Counted from the stretch's first letter, positions 1 through 9,084 are shown. The stretch is 64,000 bases of DNA from Nocardioides sp. SYSU D00038 (GCF_016924665.1 NZ_JAFFJT010000027.1:42065-106064); one strand, 5' to 3'. The notes: generated from the sequence alone by a model not told the origin. A program made the numbers and translations.

Positions 1-125
1 AGATCTCGATCCCGGCGGCCGTCTACTCCCTGTTCATGTTCGTCTACGCCAGCCTGTGGGGCATGGTGATCACCCGCTGGATCGCCCGCCGAGGAGCGAC
101 GCCGCCTGCGGCGCCAGCTCCCTGA
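1..125 (+). CDS. C-terminal end of a membrane transporter (partial, bile acid:sodium symporter-like)
   Basis: Only the last 40 codons are present, read from base 3 to a TGA at 123-125. The peptide is one hydrophobic helix (IPAAVYSLFMFVYASLWG) followed by a short basic, Pro/Ala-rich tail, as expected for the last membrane span of a transporter. The IPAAVYS-type segment resembles the C-terminus of bile acid:sodium symporter family proteins, but so little is visible that the family call is tentative. Its 3' end overlaps the convergent rdgB gene by 56 bases. Confidence 0.4.
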   Translation, partial: ISIPAAVYSLFMFVYASLWGMVITRWIARRGATPPAAPAP

Positions 126-687
126 GCGCCCGCCCCCGGTGGGAGATCGCGTCCTTGTCCTCGCGCGAGAGCTCGGCGGTCGTGAGCCCGGGGTGGTCGT
201 CGGCGACGAACAGCACGTCGTAGCCGAACCCGCCGCTGCCGCGCACCTCGCGGATCACCCGGCCGTCCATCCGGCCCTCGACGACGAGCTCGCCGCTGTC
301 GTGCACGAGGGCGACCGCGCAGCGGAAGTGGGCGGTACGGCGCTCGTCGGGCACGTCGGCGAGCTGGGCGAGCAGGAGCTCGTTGTTGCGCGCGTCGTCC
401 TTGGGCGGACCGGACCAGCGGGCCGAGAGCACGCCGGGCATGCCGTTGAGGGCGTCGACGCACAGCCCGGAGTCGTCGGCGACCGTGGGCAGCCCGGTGG
501 CGGTGTGGCCGGCGCGGGCCTTGAGCAGGGCGTTGCCCTCGAACGTCGGCTCGTCCTCGACCGGCTCGTCGTAGGCCGGCACGTCGTCGAGACCCACGAC
601 CTCGATCCCGGGCAGGTGCTCGGCGAGGATCCGCTGCATCTCCTCGAGCTTCTTGGCGTTGCGCGAGGCGAGGTGGAGCCGGGTCAC
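70..687 (-). CDS. rdgB: RdgB/HAM1 family non-canonical purine NTP pyrophosphatase
   Basis: Cytosolic house-cleaning enzyme that hydrolyses dITP, XTP and similar deaminated purine triphosphates to monophosphates, keeping them out of DNA and RNA. The 205-residue length is normal. Family motifs are visible: the N-terminal SRNAKKLEE substrate loop, [11 protein letters not shown] near residue 70 (metal-binding Asp pair) and the C-terminal SHRGRAL. The GTG start at 687 overlaps the stop of rph by four bases (GTGA), so the two genes are translationally coupled. rph-rdgB adjacency is conserved in actinobacteria (Rv1340-Rv1341 in M. tuberculosis). Confidence 0.95.
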   Translation of the reverse strand: MTRLHLASRNAKKLEEMQRILAEHLPGIEVVGLDDVPAYDEPVEDEPTFEGNALLKARAGHTATGLPTVADDSGLCVDALNGMPGVLSARWSGPPKDDARNNELLLAQLADVPDERRTAHFRCAVALVHDSGELVVEGRMDGRVIREVRGSGGFGYDVLFVADDHPGLTTAELSREDKDAISHRGRALRELAPQAASLLGGRSSG

Positions 688-1406
688 GACTGCGCGAGCG
701 CTTCGTGCTGGAGGCGGGTCAGGTCGGCGCAGCCCTTCTCGCCGAGCGCCAGCAGCGCGTCGAGCTCGGCGCGCGTAAACGCCGCGCCCTCGGCGGTGCC
801 CTGCACCTCGACGAAGGTGCCCTCGCCGGTCATCACGATGTTCATGTCGGTCTCGGCGCGCACGTCCTCCTCGTAGGGCAGGTCGAGGCGGGGCGAGCCG
901 TCGATGATGCCCACCGAGACGGCCGCCACCGAGCCGGTGAGCGGCTCGCCGGTGAGCGCGCCCGTCGTGCGCAGGTGGGCGACGGCGTCGGCGAGCGCGA
1001 CGTACGCACCGGTGATCGCGGCGGTGCGGGTGCCGCCGTCGGCCTGGAGCACGTCGCAGTCGAGCTGGATGGTGTTCTCGCCGAGCGCGGAGTAGTCGAT
1101 GACCGCCCGCAGCGAGCGGCCGATCAGCCGGCTGATCTCGTGGGTGCGACCGCCGATCCGGCCCTTCACCGACTCGCGGTCGGAGCGGGTGTTGGTGGCC
1201 GCCGGGAGCATGGCGTACTCCGCGGTGACCCAGCCGAGCCCCGAGCCCTTGCGCCAGCGCGGCACGCCCTCCGACGCCGACGCCGCGCAGAGCACCCGGG
1301 TGCGGCCGAATCCCACCAGCACCGAGCCGGCGGCGTGGTCGAGCCAGTTGCGGGTGATGGTGATCGGGCGGAGCTCGTCGTCGGCGCGACCGTCGGCACG
1401 TGTCAT
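684..1406 (-). CDS. rph: Ribonuclease PH
   Basis: Phosphorolytic 3'-5' exoribonuclease that trims tRNA precursors; it acts as a hexameric ring in the cytosol. The 240 residues match the family length. The Arg-rich segment [16 protein letters not shown] and the phosphate-binding [11 protein letters not shown] segment are both present. It starts with ATG and is the upstream gene of an rph-rdgB operon with a 4-base overlap. A short noncoding gap separates its 5' end from a secreted-protein gene on the same strand. Confidence 0.96.
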   Translation of the reverse strand: MTRADGRADDELRPITITRNWLDHAAGSVLVGFGRTRVLCAASASEGVPRWRKGSGLGWVTAEYAMLPAATNTRSDRESVKGRIGGRTHEISRLIGRSLRAVIDYSALGENTIQLDCDVLQADGGTRTAAITGAYVALADAVAHLRTTGALTGEPLTGSVAAVSVGIIDGSPRLDLPYEEDVRAETDMNIVMTGEGTFVEVQGTAEGAAFTRAELDALLALGEKGCADLTRLQHEALAQS

Positions 1407-1469
1407 GGCGACGAGGCTATCGAGCGGCCGGCGGTCGGAGGTCGGCGGTCAACGGTCAGCGAGTGCTCG

Positions 1470-2174
1470 CTACCAGCTCAGCGTCGCACCCATCACCAGC
1501 AGCGTCCCCGTGCAGGCGTCCAGGTTCGCGGCGGCGTTGCGCAGCAGCCGCACCACCACCACGTCGCCCGGCACCGCGGCGGCCGGCAGGGCGGCGCGCA
1601 CGGTCACCCGGCCCAGTCCCGGCGACCGGGGCAGCGCGGCCAGGTTGCCGCCACCGACGAGCGAGGTGGGGACCGGCTCGGCGCTGGTCCCGGTCCGCAG
1701 GTGGTCGGTCGTGGCGATCAGGGACACCACGCACGGCACGTTGGGCGTGAAGATGTCGAGGGCCACGGTGAGGGGCCGCCCGCGCACGTAGGTCGGCGGC
1801 AGCGGCACGACGGCACTCACCGACGGCACGCCGGCGTCGGCCAGCGGGTGCCCCGTGAAGTCCTCGTTGGCGCTGTGCAGGGCCGAGGCCGGAAGCACCA
1901 GCGACCGGAACGCCGTGGCCGGGACGCCGCCCAGCCGCGCGGAGTCGGGCGCCTGCGCGATGATGTTGTTGGGCAGCCGGCCGGTCTTCCGCGACGTGGC
2001 GACCAGCTTGCCGCGTCGCTTCTTCACCGACGCCGAGGACTTCACGGCGTGCAGCCCGTCGACCTTGTCGGAGTTGACGGCCTTCTTCACCGCCGCGGCG
2101 GTGGCGGGAGCGACCAGGCCGATGACCAGGCAGGTCGCCGCGAGCAGGACGAGCTTCGCGTTGTCACGGATCAT
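1470..2174 (-). CDS. Secreted protein of unknown function
   Basis: 234 residues. A typical signal peptide (MIRDN, a hydrophobic run of about 18 residues, ATAAA cleavage region) indicates export. The mature N-terminus is Lys/Ser-rich (VKKAVNSDKVDGLHAVKSS); the C-terminal half is a predicted beta-rich domain with a Cys pair (near residues 150 and 220) that could form a disulfide. I recognise this only as the kind of single-domain secreted protein common in Nocardioidaceae; no enzymatic motif is visible. Confidence 0.7.
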   Translation of the reverse strand: MIRDNAKLVLLAATCLVIGLVAPATAAAVKKAVNSDKVDGLHAVKSSASVKKRRGKLVATSRKTGRLPNNIIAQAPDSARLGGVPATAFRSLVLPASALHSANEDFTGHPLADAGVPSVSAVVPLPPTYVRGRPLTVALDIFTPNVPCVVSLIATTDHLRTGTSAEPVPTSLVGGGNLAALPRSPGLGRVTVRAALPAAAVPGDVVVVRLLRNAAANLDACTGTLLVMGATLSW

Positions 2175-2307
2175 GGCCGAACGCTAGACCTGTCCGGGGG
2201 TCGCCGTCGCCCCTCGCCGACCATTCCCGGCCCGGTCACGGGTCTGGTCGTGGCCCGGGGCAACCGACGACCGGCCCGCTCCGGTCAGGAGGGTGGAAGG
2301 AGGCCAC

Positions 2308-2830
2308 ATGGACACGTCCCGACGGGACACCGAGTTCACCGCGTTCGTGGTCGCCCACCGCACCGACCTGGTCCGGATGGCGACCCTGCTCACCACCGGG
2401 GACCCGGCGTGGGCCGAGGACCTCGTGCAGGGCACGCTGACCCGGCTCTACCTCGCCTGGCCGAAGGTGCGGCGAGCAGACAACCCGGTCGGTTACGCGC
2501 GGCGCAGCCTGACGAACCTCTTCGTCGACGAGAGCCGACGGGCCCACCGGAGGCGGGAGGCCACCACGGCCGACCCGGCGCTGGCCGGGCCCGAGCCCCG
2601 CTCGTCCGCACCCGACCCCGACCTGCGGGCGGCGGTGCTGGCCGCGCTGCGCGACCTCGCACCCCGGCAGCGGGCGGTGGTCGTCCTGCGGCACTGGGTC
2701 GACCTCGACGTCGCCGAGACCGCGCGGGTGCTCGACCGGCACCGTGAAGTCCCAGAACGCCAAGGCCCTCGACCACCTGCGGCGCACCCTCGCGCCTCAG
2801 CTGCGACCCCTCACCCTGGAGATGCCATGA
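2308..2830 (+). pseudogene. ECF (SigE-like family) RNA polymerase sigma factor, frameshifted in region 4
   Basis: The ATG at 2308 is preceded by a strong ribosome-binding site (GGAAGGAGG, 2296-2304). Residues 1-144 read as a normal small ECF sigma factor: region 2 (WAEDLVQGTLTRLYLAWPKV, NPVGYARRSLTN) and the start of region 4 (LRDLAPRQRAVVVLRHW, DVAETARVLDR). After the Arg codon at 2737-2739 the expected continuation GTVKSQNAKALDHLRR lies in another frame (2738-2830) and ends at a TGA overlapping the next gene as ATGA. The region 4 recognition helix is therefore out of frame. The unshifted frame runs on without a stop into the downstream gene, creating an apparent 386-codon fusion from the ATG at 2308. 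It could be a real 8-base deletion or a sequencing error. Confidence 0.8.
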
Positions 2831-3468
2831 CCGACCTGCACCGCACCCTCGACCTCGCCGCCGGCACCGGCGGCGACGCCCCCGCCGCCGACGCCGACCT
2901 GGCCCGCGCCCGGCAGGCGCTCGTGCACCGCCGTCGCCGGCGCTACACCGGCGGCCTCGCCGCGCTCGCGCTCGTGGCCGTGGGCTCGGTGGGCGTCACG
3001 GTCGCCGTGAGCAACGACGACCCGGCCGGACCGGCCGCCACTCCCCCCACGACCCCGCCCGCCGCCGACCCCGGGGTGCGCCTGGTCGCGGAGTCCTTCG
3101 ACGCGGCGCCGTACACCTTCGGCCTCACGCCCGAGGGGTGGTCGGTGCAGGCGAGCAACGACTTCGGCGTCGTCATCGCGCCCGACGACGGGTCGGTCGA
3201 CGACAACCCCGACAGCTTCCTCGGCAAGCTGGTGGTCATGTTCGACGCCAACCCGCTCGGCGACGGCCGGGTGGAGCACGACGGCCGCACGTTCAGCATC
3301 CGCGGCGACAGCGACCACACGACGATCTCGACCCGCACGCTGCCCGGCGAGCCGGAGGGCGTGGTGCGGATCCAGTACCCCGACTCCGCCGGCTGGTCGG
3401 AGGAGTCGATGCTCGACTTCCTCGGCAGCGTGCACGTCGGTGAGGGCGCACGGCAGAGCGTCGGCTGA
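2827..3468 (+). CDS. Single-pass membrane protein downstream of ECF sigma factor, possible anti-sigma factor
   Basis: 213 residues from the ATG at 2827, which overlaps the true stop of the sigma gene (ATGA). A cytosolic N-terminus of about 40 residues ends in a basic patch (HRRRRRYTGG), followed by one membrane segment (residues ~42-60), a Pro/Thr linker and an extracytoplasmic domain. The coupling and topology fit a membrane-bound anti-sigma or sensor partner, but the N-terminus lacks a recognisable zinc-anti-sigma motif, so the role is inferred from position. Because of the frameshift upstream, this gene is in frame with the front half of the sigma factor. Confidence 0.65.
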   Translation: MTDLHRTLDLAAGTGGDAPAADADLARARQALVHRRRRRYTGGLAALALVAVGSVGVTVAVSNDDPAGPAATPPTTPPAADPGVRLVAESFDAAPYTFGLTPEGWSVQASNDFGVVIAPDDGSVDDNPDSFLGKLVVMFDANPLGDGRVEHDGRTFSIRGDSDHTTISTRTLPGEPEGVVRIQYPDSAGWSEESMLDFLGSVHVGEGARQSVG

Positions 3469-3536
3469 CCCTGCTCCCGCGGACCGGCCGCCGTCGGACC
3501 CATCCGGTCCGGGGGCGGCTCCGAACACCACACGAG

Positions 3537-3575
3537 CGCCGGACGCGACCCACCACGGAGAGGTCGCGCCCGGCG
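3537..3575. terminator. Stem-loop between convergent genes
   Basis: CGCCGG-A-CGCGACC (3537-3550) pairs with GGTCGCG-C-CCGGCG (3562-3575), leaving an 11-base loop and one internal mismatch. It sits between the convergent 3468 and 3608 gene ends, so it could end transcription from both sides. There is no T-tract, as is common in high-GC actinobacteria. Confidence 0.55.
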
Positions 3576-3607
3576 TTCGGTGCTCGGTGCTTGGTGCTCC
3601 GCGCTCG

Positions 3608-4405
3608 CTACTTGAACTCGGTGCGCAGCAGGCGCATCACGCCCAGCACCAGTGGGATCACCAACCAGATGAAGCCCGAGGTGGCGATCTGCGCCCACTC
3701 CTCGCCCGAGGGCACGTAGTCGCCCTCGAACAACGGCACCTGGGCGGTGTTGAACTCGATCCACGGCGCGATCCGGTCGAAGCCGTCACTGAGCGCGGAC
3801 AGGAACCCCACCGCGACGGGCAGGATGATCGTGTAGGCGAAGTAGGCCACGATCGCGCCCGGGGTGCTCATCAGCAACGTCGCGATGGCGAAGCCCACGA
3901 GGACGCCGATGGCGTTGGCGAGCACGAAGCCGTTGAAGACCAGGTTGCCGTCGACCGACCAGTCGGCGTCGGCACCGGTGGCGATGGCGATCGCGTTGGC
4001 GACGACCGCCATCACCGCGGCCAGCACCATGACGGTGGCGGCGAGCGTCGCGCCGGCGAGGAACTTGGCCACCACCACCCGCGAGCGGCGGGGCTCGAGG
4101 GTGAAGGTCACCAGGCCGTTGCGCTGGCTGGCCTCGCTGGTCACCAGCATGATGATGATGATCGGCATGAAGTAGCCGAGCACGCCGCCGGCGATCGACA
4201 GGAAGTTGTCGAACTGCTTGAAGCTGTCGGTCGCGACCAGGGCCACGATCACGAGGACGACCAGGACCAGGCCGACGATCGAGGTCGTGAACCAGAAGCC
4301 GGCACGGGTGTCGAGGGCCTTGCGGACCTCCACCTTCGCCAGCCGCAGCATCGAGACCTGGGGCGTCGACGCGAGGTCGAGGATCTGGGGGGCGGTGGCA
4401 CTCAT
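3608..4405 (-). CDS. ABC-2 type transporter permease
   Basis: 265 residues with about six hydrophobic membrane segments and an N-terminal amphipathic stretch (VSMLRLAKVEVRKALDTRAG) typical of ABC-2 family permeases. Its ATG overlaps the stop of the upstream ATPase gene by four bases (ATGA), so the two form one exporter operon. The substrate cannot be read from the sequence. The divergently placed histidine kinase/response regulator pair upstream is a common arrangement for stress-responsive ABC exporters and may control it. Confidence 0.85.
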   Translation of the reverse strand: MSATAPQILDLASTPQVSMLRLAKVEVRKALDTRAGFWFTTSIVGLVLVVLVIVALVATDSFKQFDNFLSIAGGVLGYFMPIIIIMLVTSEASQRNGLVTFTLEPRRSRVVVAKFLAGATLAATVMVLAAVMAVVANAIAIATGADADWSVDGNLVFNGFVLANAIGVLVGFAIATLLMSTPGAIVAYFAYTIILPVAVGFLSALSDGFDRIAPWIEFNTAQVPLFEGDYVPSGEEWAQIATSGFIWLVIPLVLGVMRLLRTEFK

Positions 4406-5316
4406 GCCTGGACTCCTTCGGGGATGTCGTCGCGCTGGGTGGCCGAGGTGAGCTCGAGGAACAGGTCCTCGAGGCCGCCGTCACCCGCGCGAAGGTCGGT
4501 GAGGACGATCGTGTTGTCGGCGGCGACCCGGCCCACCTCGACCGCGGGGGCCTCGACGCGCAGGCCGGAGCCGGCCGTCGTGACCGCGAAGCCCTTGCGC
4601 TGCAGCGCCTCGGCGAGCAGCGTGTTGTCGAGCGAGGTCACCAGCGTGGCCTGCTGCTTGGCGCCGCTCAGCAGCTGCTCCTTGTTGCCCTGGGCCACGA
4701 TCCGGCCCCCGCCGATGAGGATCATCTCGTCGGCGATCAGCTCGACCTCGTTGAGGAGGTGGCTCGAGAGCAGCACGGTGCCGCCGCGGTCGGCGTAGGA
4801 CTTCAGCAGCTGGCGCATCCACCGGATGCCGGCGGGGTCGAGCCCGTTGGCCGGCTCGTCGAGGATCAGCACCGAGGGGTCACCCAGCAGCGCGTGCGCG
4901 ATGCCCAGGCGCTGCTTCATGCCGAGCGAGTAGTTGCGCAGCCGGCGCTTGGACTCGGCGTCGCTGAGCGAGACCAGCGCGAGCATCTCGTCGACCCGGC
5001 TGGCCGGCAGGCCCATGGTCTCGGCGCCGATGGTCAGGATCTCGCGGCCGGTGCGGCCGGCGTGCTGGGCCGAGGCGTCGAGCAGGACGCCGACGTGACG
5101 GCCCGGGTTGGGGATGTCGTGGTAGTCGTGGCCGCCGATCGTGACCGACCCGCTCGTCGCCACGGTCAGCCCGACCATCACCCGCATCGTCGTGGTCTTG
5201 CCCGCACCGTTGGGCCCGAGGAACCCGGTGACGCGCCCGGGCTGGCAGCTGAAGCTGACGTCGTCGACGGCGGTGAAGCCGCCGTACTTCTTCGTGAGTC
5301 GTTCGACCTTGATCAT
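4402..5316 (-). CDS. ABC transporter ATP-binding protein (ABC-2 exporter)
   Basis: 304 residues beginning MIKVERLTKKYGG, so the ATG at 5316 is the natural start. Walker A GPNGAGKTT (about residue 36), signature NYSLGMKQR, Walker B LILDEPANGLDP and the switch His in LLSSHLL are all intact. The C-terminal ~80 residues form the extra domain usual in CcmA/DrrA-like exporter ATPases. It pairs with the permease directly downstream. The 129-base gap to the divergent histidine kinase must hold both promoters. Confidence 0.92.
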   Translation of the reverse strand: MIKVERLTKKYGGFTAVDDVSFSCQPGRVTGFLGPNGAGKTTTMRVMVGLTVATSGSVTIGGHDYHDIPNPGRHVGVLLDASAQHAGRTGREILTIGAETMGLPASRVDEMLALVSLSDAESKRRLRNYSLGMKQRLGIAHALLGDPSVLILDEPANGLDPAGIRWMRQLLKSYADRGGTVLLSSHLLNEVELIADEMILIGGGRIVAQGNKEQLLSGAKQQATLVTSLDNTLLAEALQRKGFAVTTAGSGLRVEAPAVEVGRVAADNTIVLTDLRAGDGGLEDLFLELTSATQRDDIPEGVQA

Positions 5317-5445
5317 GGGCCCAGCCTGCCCGGTCACGGGCGCCGGCACATCGGTCAGCGGTACGGGACGGCACCGACCAAAGTAGGTGTGTCGCGAGAC
5401 CCGGGGCTCCTGCGCGGGCGCTACGGCGCCGCCTAGCCTGCAGGG

Positions 5446-6606
5446 GTGCAGCGACCCACGCCCGAGGAGTACCAGCCGCGCCTGTCGGCGTGGGGGCACG
5501 GGTGGCGCACCGCGCTGGTGCTGTCGATCAGCCTCGTCGTGTGGTTCACCATCGCCGAGCGGCAGAGCGAGGAGATGTTCGTCCTCGACGTCGCGCTGGG
5601 TCTGCCGTGCGTGGCGCTGGTCTACTTCCGGCGTCGGTGGCCGATGCGGGTCGCCCTGGTGACCGCCGTGCTCAGCGCCGTCTCGTCGCTGGCCGCGGGA
5701 CCGGCGACGCTGGCGGCGGTCTCGCTCGCCACCCGGCGTCGCTGGCCGCAGGTGCTGGTCATCTCGGCGGTCAGCCTCGTGGCGGCCTGGGGGTTCACCG
5801 AGGTGCAGCCCGCGACCGACGAGGAGCCGTTCTGGCTGATCACCTCCACCAACGTCATCTTCGTCGCCGCGGTGATGGCCTGGGGCATGTACGTCGGGTC
5901 GCGGCGCGAGCTGATCTGGACGCTGCGCAACCGCGCCGAGCGGGCCGAGGCCGAGCAGGAGCTGCGCGTCGAGCAGAGCCGCGGCAACGAGCGCGCCCGG
6001 ATCGCCCGCGAGATGCACGACGTGCTGGCCCACCGGATCTCGCAGATCGCCATGCACGCAGGCGCCCTGAGCTACCGCGAGGACCTCACCCCCGAGCAGG
6101 TGCGCGACTCCGCGGGGGTGATCCAGGAGAAGGCCCACGAGGCGCTGACCGACCTGCGCGGCGTCCTCGGCGTGCTGCGCGACCGGCAGGGCGACCCGGC
6201 CGCCGCCCCGCAGCCCACCTGGTGCGACCTGCCCACCCTGGCCGAGGACGCGCGCCGCTCCGGCCTCAACGTCGAGCTGCACGACCGGGTCGAGGGCGGG
6301 CCGGTGCCCGACGTGCTCGGTCGCACCGTCTACCGGATCGTCCAGGAGGGCATGACCAACGCCCAGAAGCACGCCCCGGGCGCGGCGCTGACGATCCTGC
6401 TCACGGGCTCGCCCGACGAGGGCATCCACGTCGAGCTGCGCAACCCGCTCGGCTTCGGGCGCAGCACCACCCCGGGCGCCGGGCTCGGGCTGATCGGGCT
6501 CAGCGAGCGCGCCGAGCTGCGCGGCGGCCGGCTCGAGCACCGCATCGAGCGGCGCCCCGACGGGCCGCTGTTCGTCCTCAGCGGCTGGATACCGTGGGCC
6601 GCATGA
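5446..6606 (+). CDS. Sensor histidine kinase (NarL/DesK-type, HisKA_3)
   Basis: 386 residues with a GTG start. The first ~135 residues hold several membrane segments with very short loops, so the signal is probably sensed in the membrane. A coiled linker (RAERAEAEQELRVEQ) leads to the HisKA_3 dimerisation box, where REMHDVLAHR places the phosphorylated His at residue 191. The HATPase domain follows with the N box (VQEGMTNAQKHA) and G box (GAGLGLIGLSERAELRGG). The stop overlaps the start of the response regulator gene (ATGA). The divergent neighbour is an ABC exporter, a plausible target. Confidence 0.93.
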   Translation: MQRPTPEEYQPRLSAWGHGWRTALVLSISLVVWFTIAERQSEEMFVLDVALGLPCVALVYFRRRWPMRVALVTAVLSAVSSLAAGPATLAAVSLATRRRWPQVLVISAVSLVAAWGFTEVQPATDEEPFWLITSTNVIFVAAVMAWGMYVGSRRELIWTLRNRAERAEAEQELRVEQSRGNERARIAREMHDVLAHRISQIAMHAGALSYREDLTPEQVRDSAGVIQEKAHEALTDLRGVLGVLRDRQGDPAAAPQPTWCDLPTLAEDARRSGLNVELHDRVEGGPVPDVLGRTVYRIVQEGMTNAQKHAPGAALTILLTGSPDEGIHVELRNPLGFGRSTTPGAGLGLIGLSERAELRGGRLEHRIERRPDGPLFVLSGWIPWAA

Positions 6607-7268
6607 CCGAGCCGCCCGTCCGGGTCCTCCTCGTCGACGACGACCCGTTGGTCCGCTCGGCCCTCGCGCTGATGCTCGGCGGCCAGTCCGACCTCCAGGT
6701 GGTCGGCGAGGCCGCGACCGGGCGCGAGGGTGTCGACCGGGTGGCGGAGCTGGGCCCCACCGTGGTGCTGATGGACATCCGGATGCCCGTGCTCAACGGC
6801 CTCGAGGCGACCCGGCTCCTGCACAGCCGCCCCGACCCGCCCCACGTGATCGTGCTGACGACGTTCGACGCCGACGACCTGGTGGTCGAGGCGTTGGGCG
6901 CTGGTGCCGACGGGTTCCTGCTCAAGGACACCCCTCCCGCGCAGATCGTCGAGGCCATCCGCACCGTGGCCAACGGCGACCCGATGCTCTCCCCCTCGGT
7001 CACCCGCACGCTGATCGACCGGCTCCGCACCACCGGCCCCGTCGACGACCGCGCCGCCGTCGCCGAGCGCCGGCTCGCGCTGCTCACCGAGCGCGAGCGC
7101 GAGGTCGCCCTCGCCGTGGGCCGCGGACTCAGCAACGCCGAGATCGCCGCCGAGCTGCACCTCTCGGTGCCGACGGTGAAGGCCCACGTCTCGAAGCTGT
7201 TCGAGAAGATCCAGGTCACCAACCGGGTCCAGATCGCGATCTGCGTGCACGACGCCGGGCTGGTCTGA
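6603..7268 (+). CDS. NarL/FixJ family response regulator
   Basis: 221 residues. The receiver domain has the acidic pocket VDDDP near residues 11-15 and the phosphoacceptor Asp58 in LMDIRMP. The C-terminal LuxR-type helix-turn-helix is clear (LTEREREVALAVGRGLSNAEIA, then LHLSVPTVKAHVSKLFEKI). It is translationally coupled to the histidine kinase. Phosphorylation would promote dimerisation and DNA binding; candidate target promoters are its own and that of the divergent exporter at 5316. Confidence 0.95.
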   Translation: MTEPPVRVLLVDDDPLVRSALALMLGGQSDLQVVGEAATGREGVDRVAELGPTVVLMDIRMPVLNGLEATRLLHSRPDPPHVIVLTTFDADDLVVEALGAGADGFLLKDTPPAQIVEAIRTVANGDPMLSPSVTRTLIDRLRTTGPVDDRAAVAERRLALLTEREREVALAVGRGLSNAEIAAELHLSVPTVKAHVSKLFEKIQVTNRVQIAICVHDAGLV

Positions 7269-7278
7269 GGCGCGTCCG

Positions 7279-7364
7279 GAATCCCCGGTCGACCGGGGGT
7301 GCTGGGAGCTGTCGGGCATGGCCATGCCCGACAACACAGGGAACCGCCGGTCAACCGGGGATTC
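7279..7364. terminator. Nested palindrome between convergent genes, probable bidirectional terminator
   Basis: An outer inverted repeat (7279-7296 with 7347-7364, 17 of 18 positions complementary) encloses a perfect 24-base palindrome at 7310-7333 (TGTCGGGCATGG plus its complement). It fills the gap between the response regulator and the convergent metallo-hydrolase, so transcription termination is the simplest role. The two-level symmetry is unusual. Confidence 0.6.
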
Positions 7365-7394
7365 GAGCGCCCCGGCGGGCTGCCCCCAGGCGCC

Positions 7395-8168
7395 TCAGCC
7401 GTGGAGCTCGTAGACCGCCCCGGGCCGCGCGAGCTCGATGGGCCCGGAGTAGACGGCGGTGGCCTCGGCGAGCATCCCCTGCGGGTCGAACCAGGGCGGG
7501 ATGTGGGTGAGCACCAGTCGGCGGGCACCGGAGCGGACGGCGACGCCGCCGCAGTCGGTGCCGGTGAGGTGGAGGTTCGCGGGGTTGTCGTCGCCGTCGC
7601 GGAACGACGCCTCGGCCAGCAGCAGGTCGGCGTCGGCGGCGAGCCGGTCGAGCGCCTCGCAGGGGCCGGTGTCGCCGCTGTAGGCCAGCGCGGCACCGTC
7701 GCACTCCACGCGCAGCCCGTAGGCCTCGACGGGGTGGTCGACCGGAACCGCCTCGACCCGGAACGGGCCGACCTGCACCGGCTCGCCCCAGACCCGGAAG
7801 TCGAACTCCTCGCGCATGCCCGGCTCCTCGGGCAGGTCGTAGGCGCGGGCCATCCGGCCGGCGGTGTCGCTGGGCCCCCAGACCGGGATCACCGGCGCGT
7901 GGCCGTCGGGGTGGTAGCGGCGCAGGACGTGGTAGCCGCAGAGGTCGAGGCAGTGGTCGGCGTGCAGGTGGCTGAGCAGCACGGCATCGATGGCGAGCGG
8001 GTCGGCGTAGCGCTGGAGCTGGCCGAGCGCGCCGTTGCCGAGGTCCATCAGCACCCGCCAGGTGCGCGGCCCGGTGCCGTCGTCGTGCTCGGCCTCGAGC
8101 AGGTAGCAGCTGGCTGACGACTCCGGCCCGGGGTAGGACCCCGAGCAGCCCACGACGGTGAGCCTCAT
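7395..8168 (-). CDS. MBL-fold metallo-hydrolase, Rv1339-like cyclic-nucleotide phosphodiesterase
   Basis: 257 residues. The zinc-binding HLHADH motif lies at residues 67-72, with further ligands in the SGDTGP and LTHIPP segments, giving the metallo-beta-lactamase fold. It sits next to murI in the same order as M. tuberculosis Rv1338-Rv1339, and Rv1339 has been described as an atypical cAMP phosphodiesterase. The hydrolase fold is certain; cAMP as substrate is inferred from synteny. It lies 91 bases downstream of murI on the same strand. Confidence 0.85.
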   Translation of the reverse strand: MRLTVVGCSGSYPGPESSASCYLLEAEHDDGTGPRTWRVLMDLGNGALGQLQRYADPLAIDAVLLSHLHADHCLDLCGYHVLRRYHPDGHAPVIPVWGPSDTAGRMARAYDLPEEPGMREEFDFRVWGEPVQVGPFRVEAVPVDHPVEAYGLRVECDGAALAYSGDTGPCEALDRLAADADLLLAEASFRDGDDNPANLHLTGTDCGGVAVRSGARRLVLTHIPPWFDPQGMLAEATAVYSGPIELARPGAVYELHG

Positions 8169-8259
8169 GCCCGGCCCCTGTCGGACCTCGTGCCGGACCT
8201 CGTGCCCGTGCCAGCCCTCATGCCTGCCCCCTCGTCGGCTGCCCCGCCGTCCCCGACCC

Positions 8260-9084
8260 TCACACCGGTCCCCGAAGTCCGCCGGCGTACTGCCGGGCCT
8301 CGACCATCTCCGCCCCCAGGAACCGGCGGCCGATCGTCTCGAACTCCGCCGGGGAGCCCGTGGTCGAGAACGAGTACGACGGCTCGCCGGACTCGCGCAT
8401 CAGGCCGGTCGTGGCCAGCATCCGGTAGACGTCCTTGGCGCACTCCTCGGCGCTGCTCACCAGGGTGACGCCGTCGCCCATCACGTAGGAGATGACGCCG
8501 GTGAGCAGGGGGTAGTGGGTGCAGCCCAGCACCAGGGTGTCGACACCGGCCTCGGTGAGCGGGTCGAGGTAGTCGTGGGCCGCCGCGAGCAGCTCGTCGC
8601 CGGCGGTGACGCCGGCCTCGACGAAGTCGACGAACGACGGGCAGGCGCGGGTGAGGAGCTCGACGTGCGGCGCGGCGGCGAAGGCGTCGTCGTAGGCCAG
8701 CGACTCCGCGGTGGCGCGGGTGCAGATCACGCCGATCCGACCGTTGCGGGTCGCGGCGACCGCGCGGCGGGCCGCGGGGAGGATCACCTCCACCACCGGC
8801 ACGTCGTAGCGCTCCCGGGCGTCGCGCAGCATCGCGGCGCTGGCGGAGTTGCAGGCGATGACGAGCGCCTTCACGCCCTCCTCGACCAGGTGGTCGAGGC
8901 ACTCCAGGGCGTACTCGCGGACCTCGCCGATCGGCTTGGGGCCGTAGGGCTGCCGGGCGGTGTCGCCGACGTAGCGGATCGACTCGTGGGGCAGCTGGTC
9001 GATCACCGACCTGGCCACGGTGAGCCCCCCGAACCCGGAGTCGAAGATGCCGATCGGCGCGTCGGTCGACGCGGTGGGGGTCAC
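8260..9084 (-). CDS. murI: Glutamate racemase
   Basis: Supplies D-glutamate for peptidoglycan by interconverting L- and D-glutamate in the cytosol. Starting at the GTG at 9084 gives 274 residues beginning [20 protein letters not shown]. Both catalytic cysteines are present, in ACNSASA and GCTHYPLL, as is the substrate loop [11 protein letters not shown]. The reading frame extends further upstream, but that part lies antisense to the HxlR gene and is not coding. Neighbours are the conserved metallo-hydrolase downstream and, further away, the cysM-cysO-mec cluster. Confidence 0.96.
   Translation of the reverse strand: MTPTASTDAPIGIFDSGFGGLTVARSVIDQLPHESIRYVGDTARQPYGPKPIGEVREYALECLDHLVEEGVKALVIACNSASAAMLRDARERYDVPVVEVILPAARRAVAATRNGRIGVICTRATAESLAYDDAFAAAPHVELLTRACPSFVDFVEAGVTAGDELLAAAHDYLDPLTEAGVDTLVLGCTHYPLLTGVISYVMGDGVTLVSSAEECAKDVYRMLATTGLMRESGEPSYSFSTTGSPAEFETIGRRFLGAEMVEARQYAGGLRGPV

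Noticed and set aside
2293..3468. A genuine sigma factor/membrane protein fusion
   Set aside because: The missing recognition helix is fully preserved in another frame ending at an ATGA overlap, so two separate genes with a frameshift fit better.
4402..6540. ABC ATPase extended to 712 residues at its N-terminus
   Set aside because: The extra part is antisense to the histidine kinase; the family start MIKVERLTKKYGG lies at 5316.
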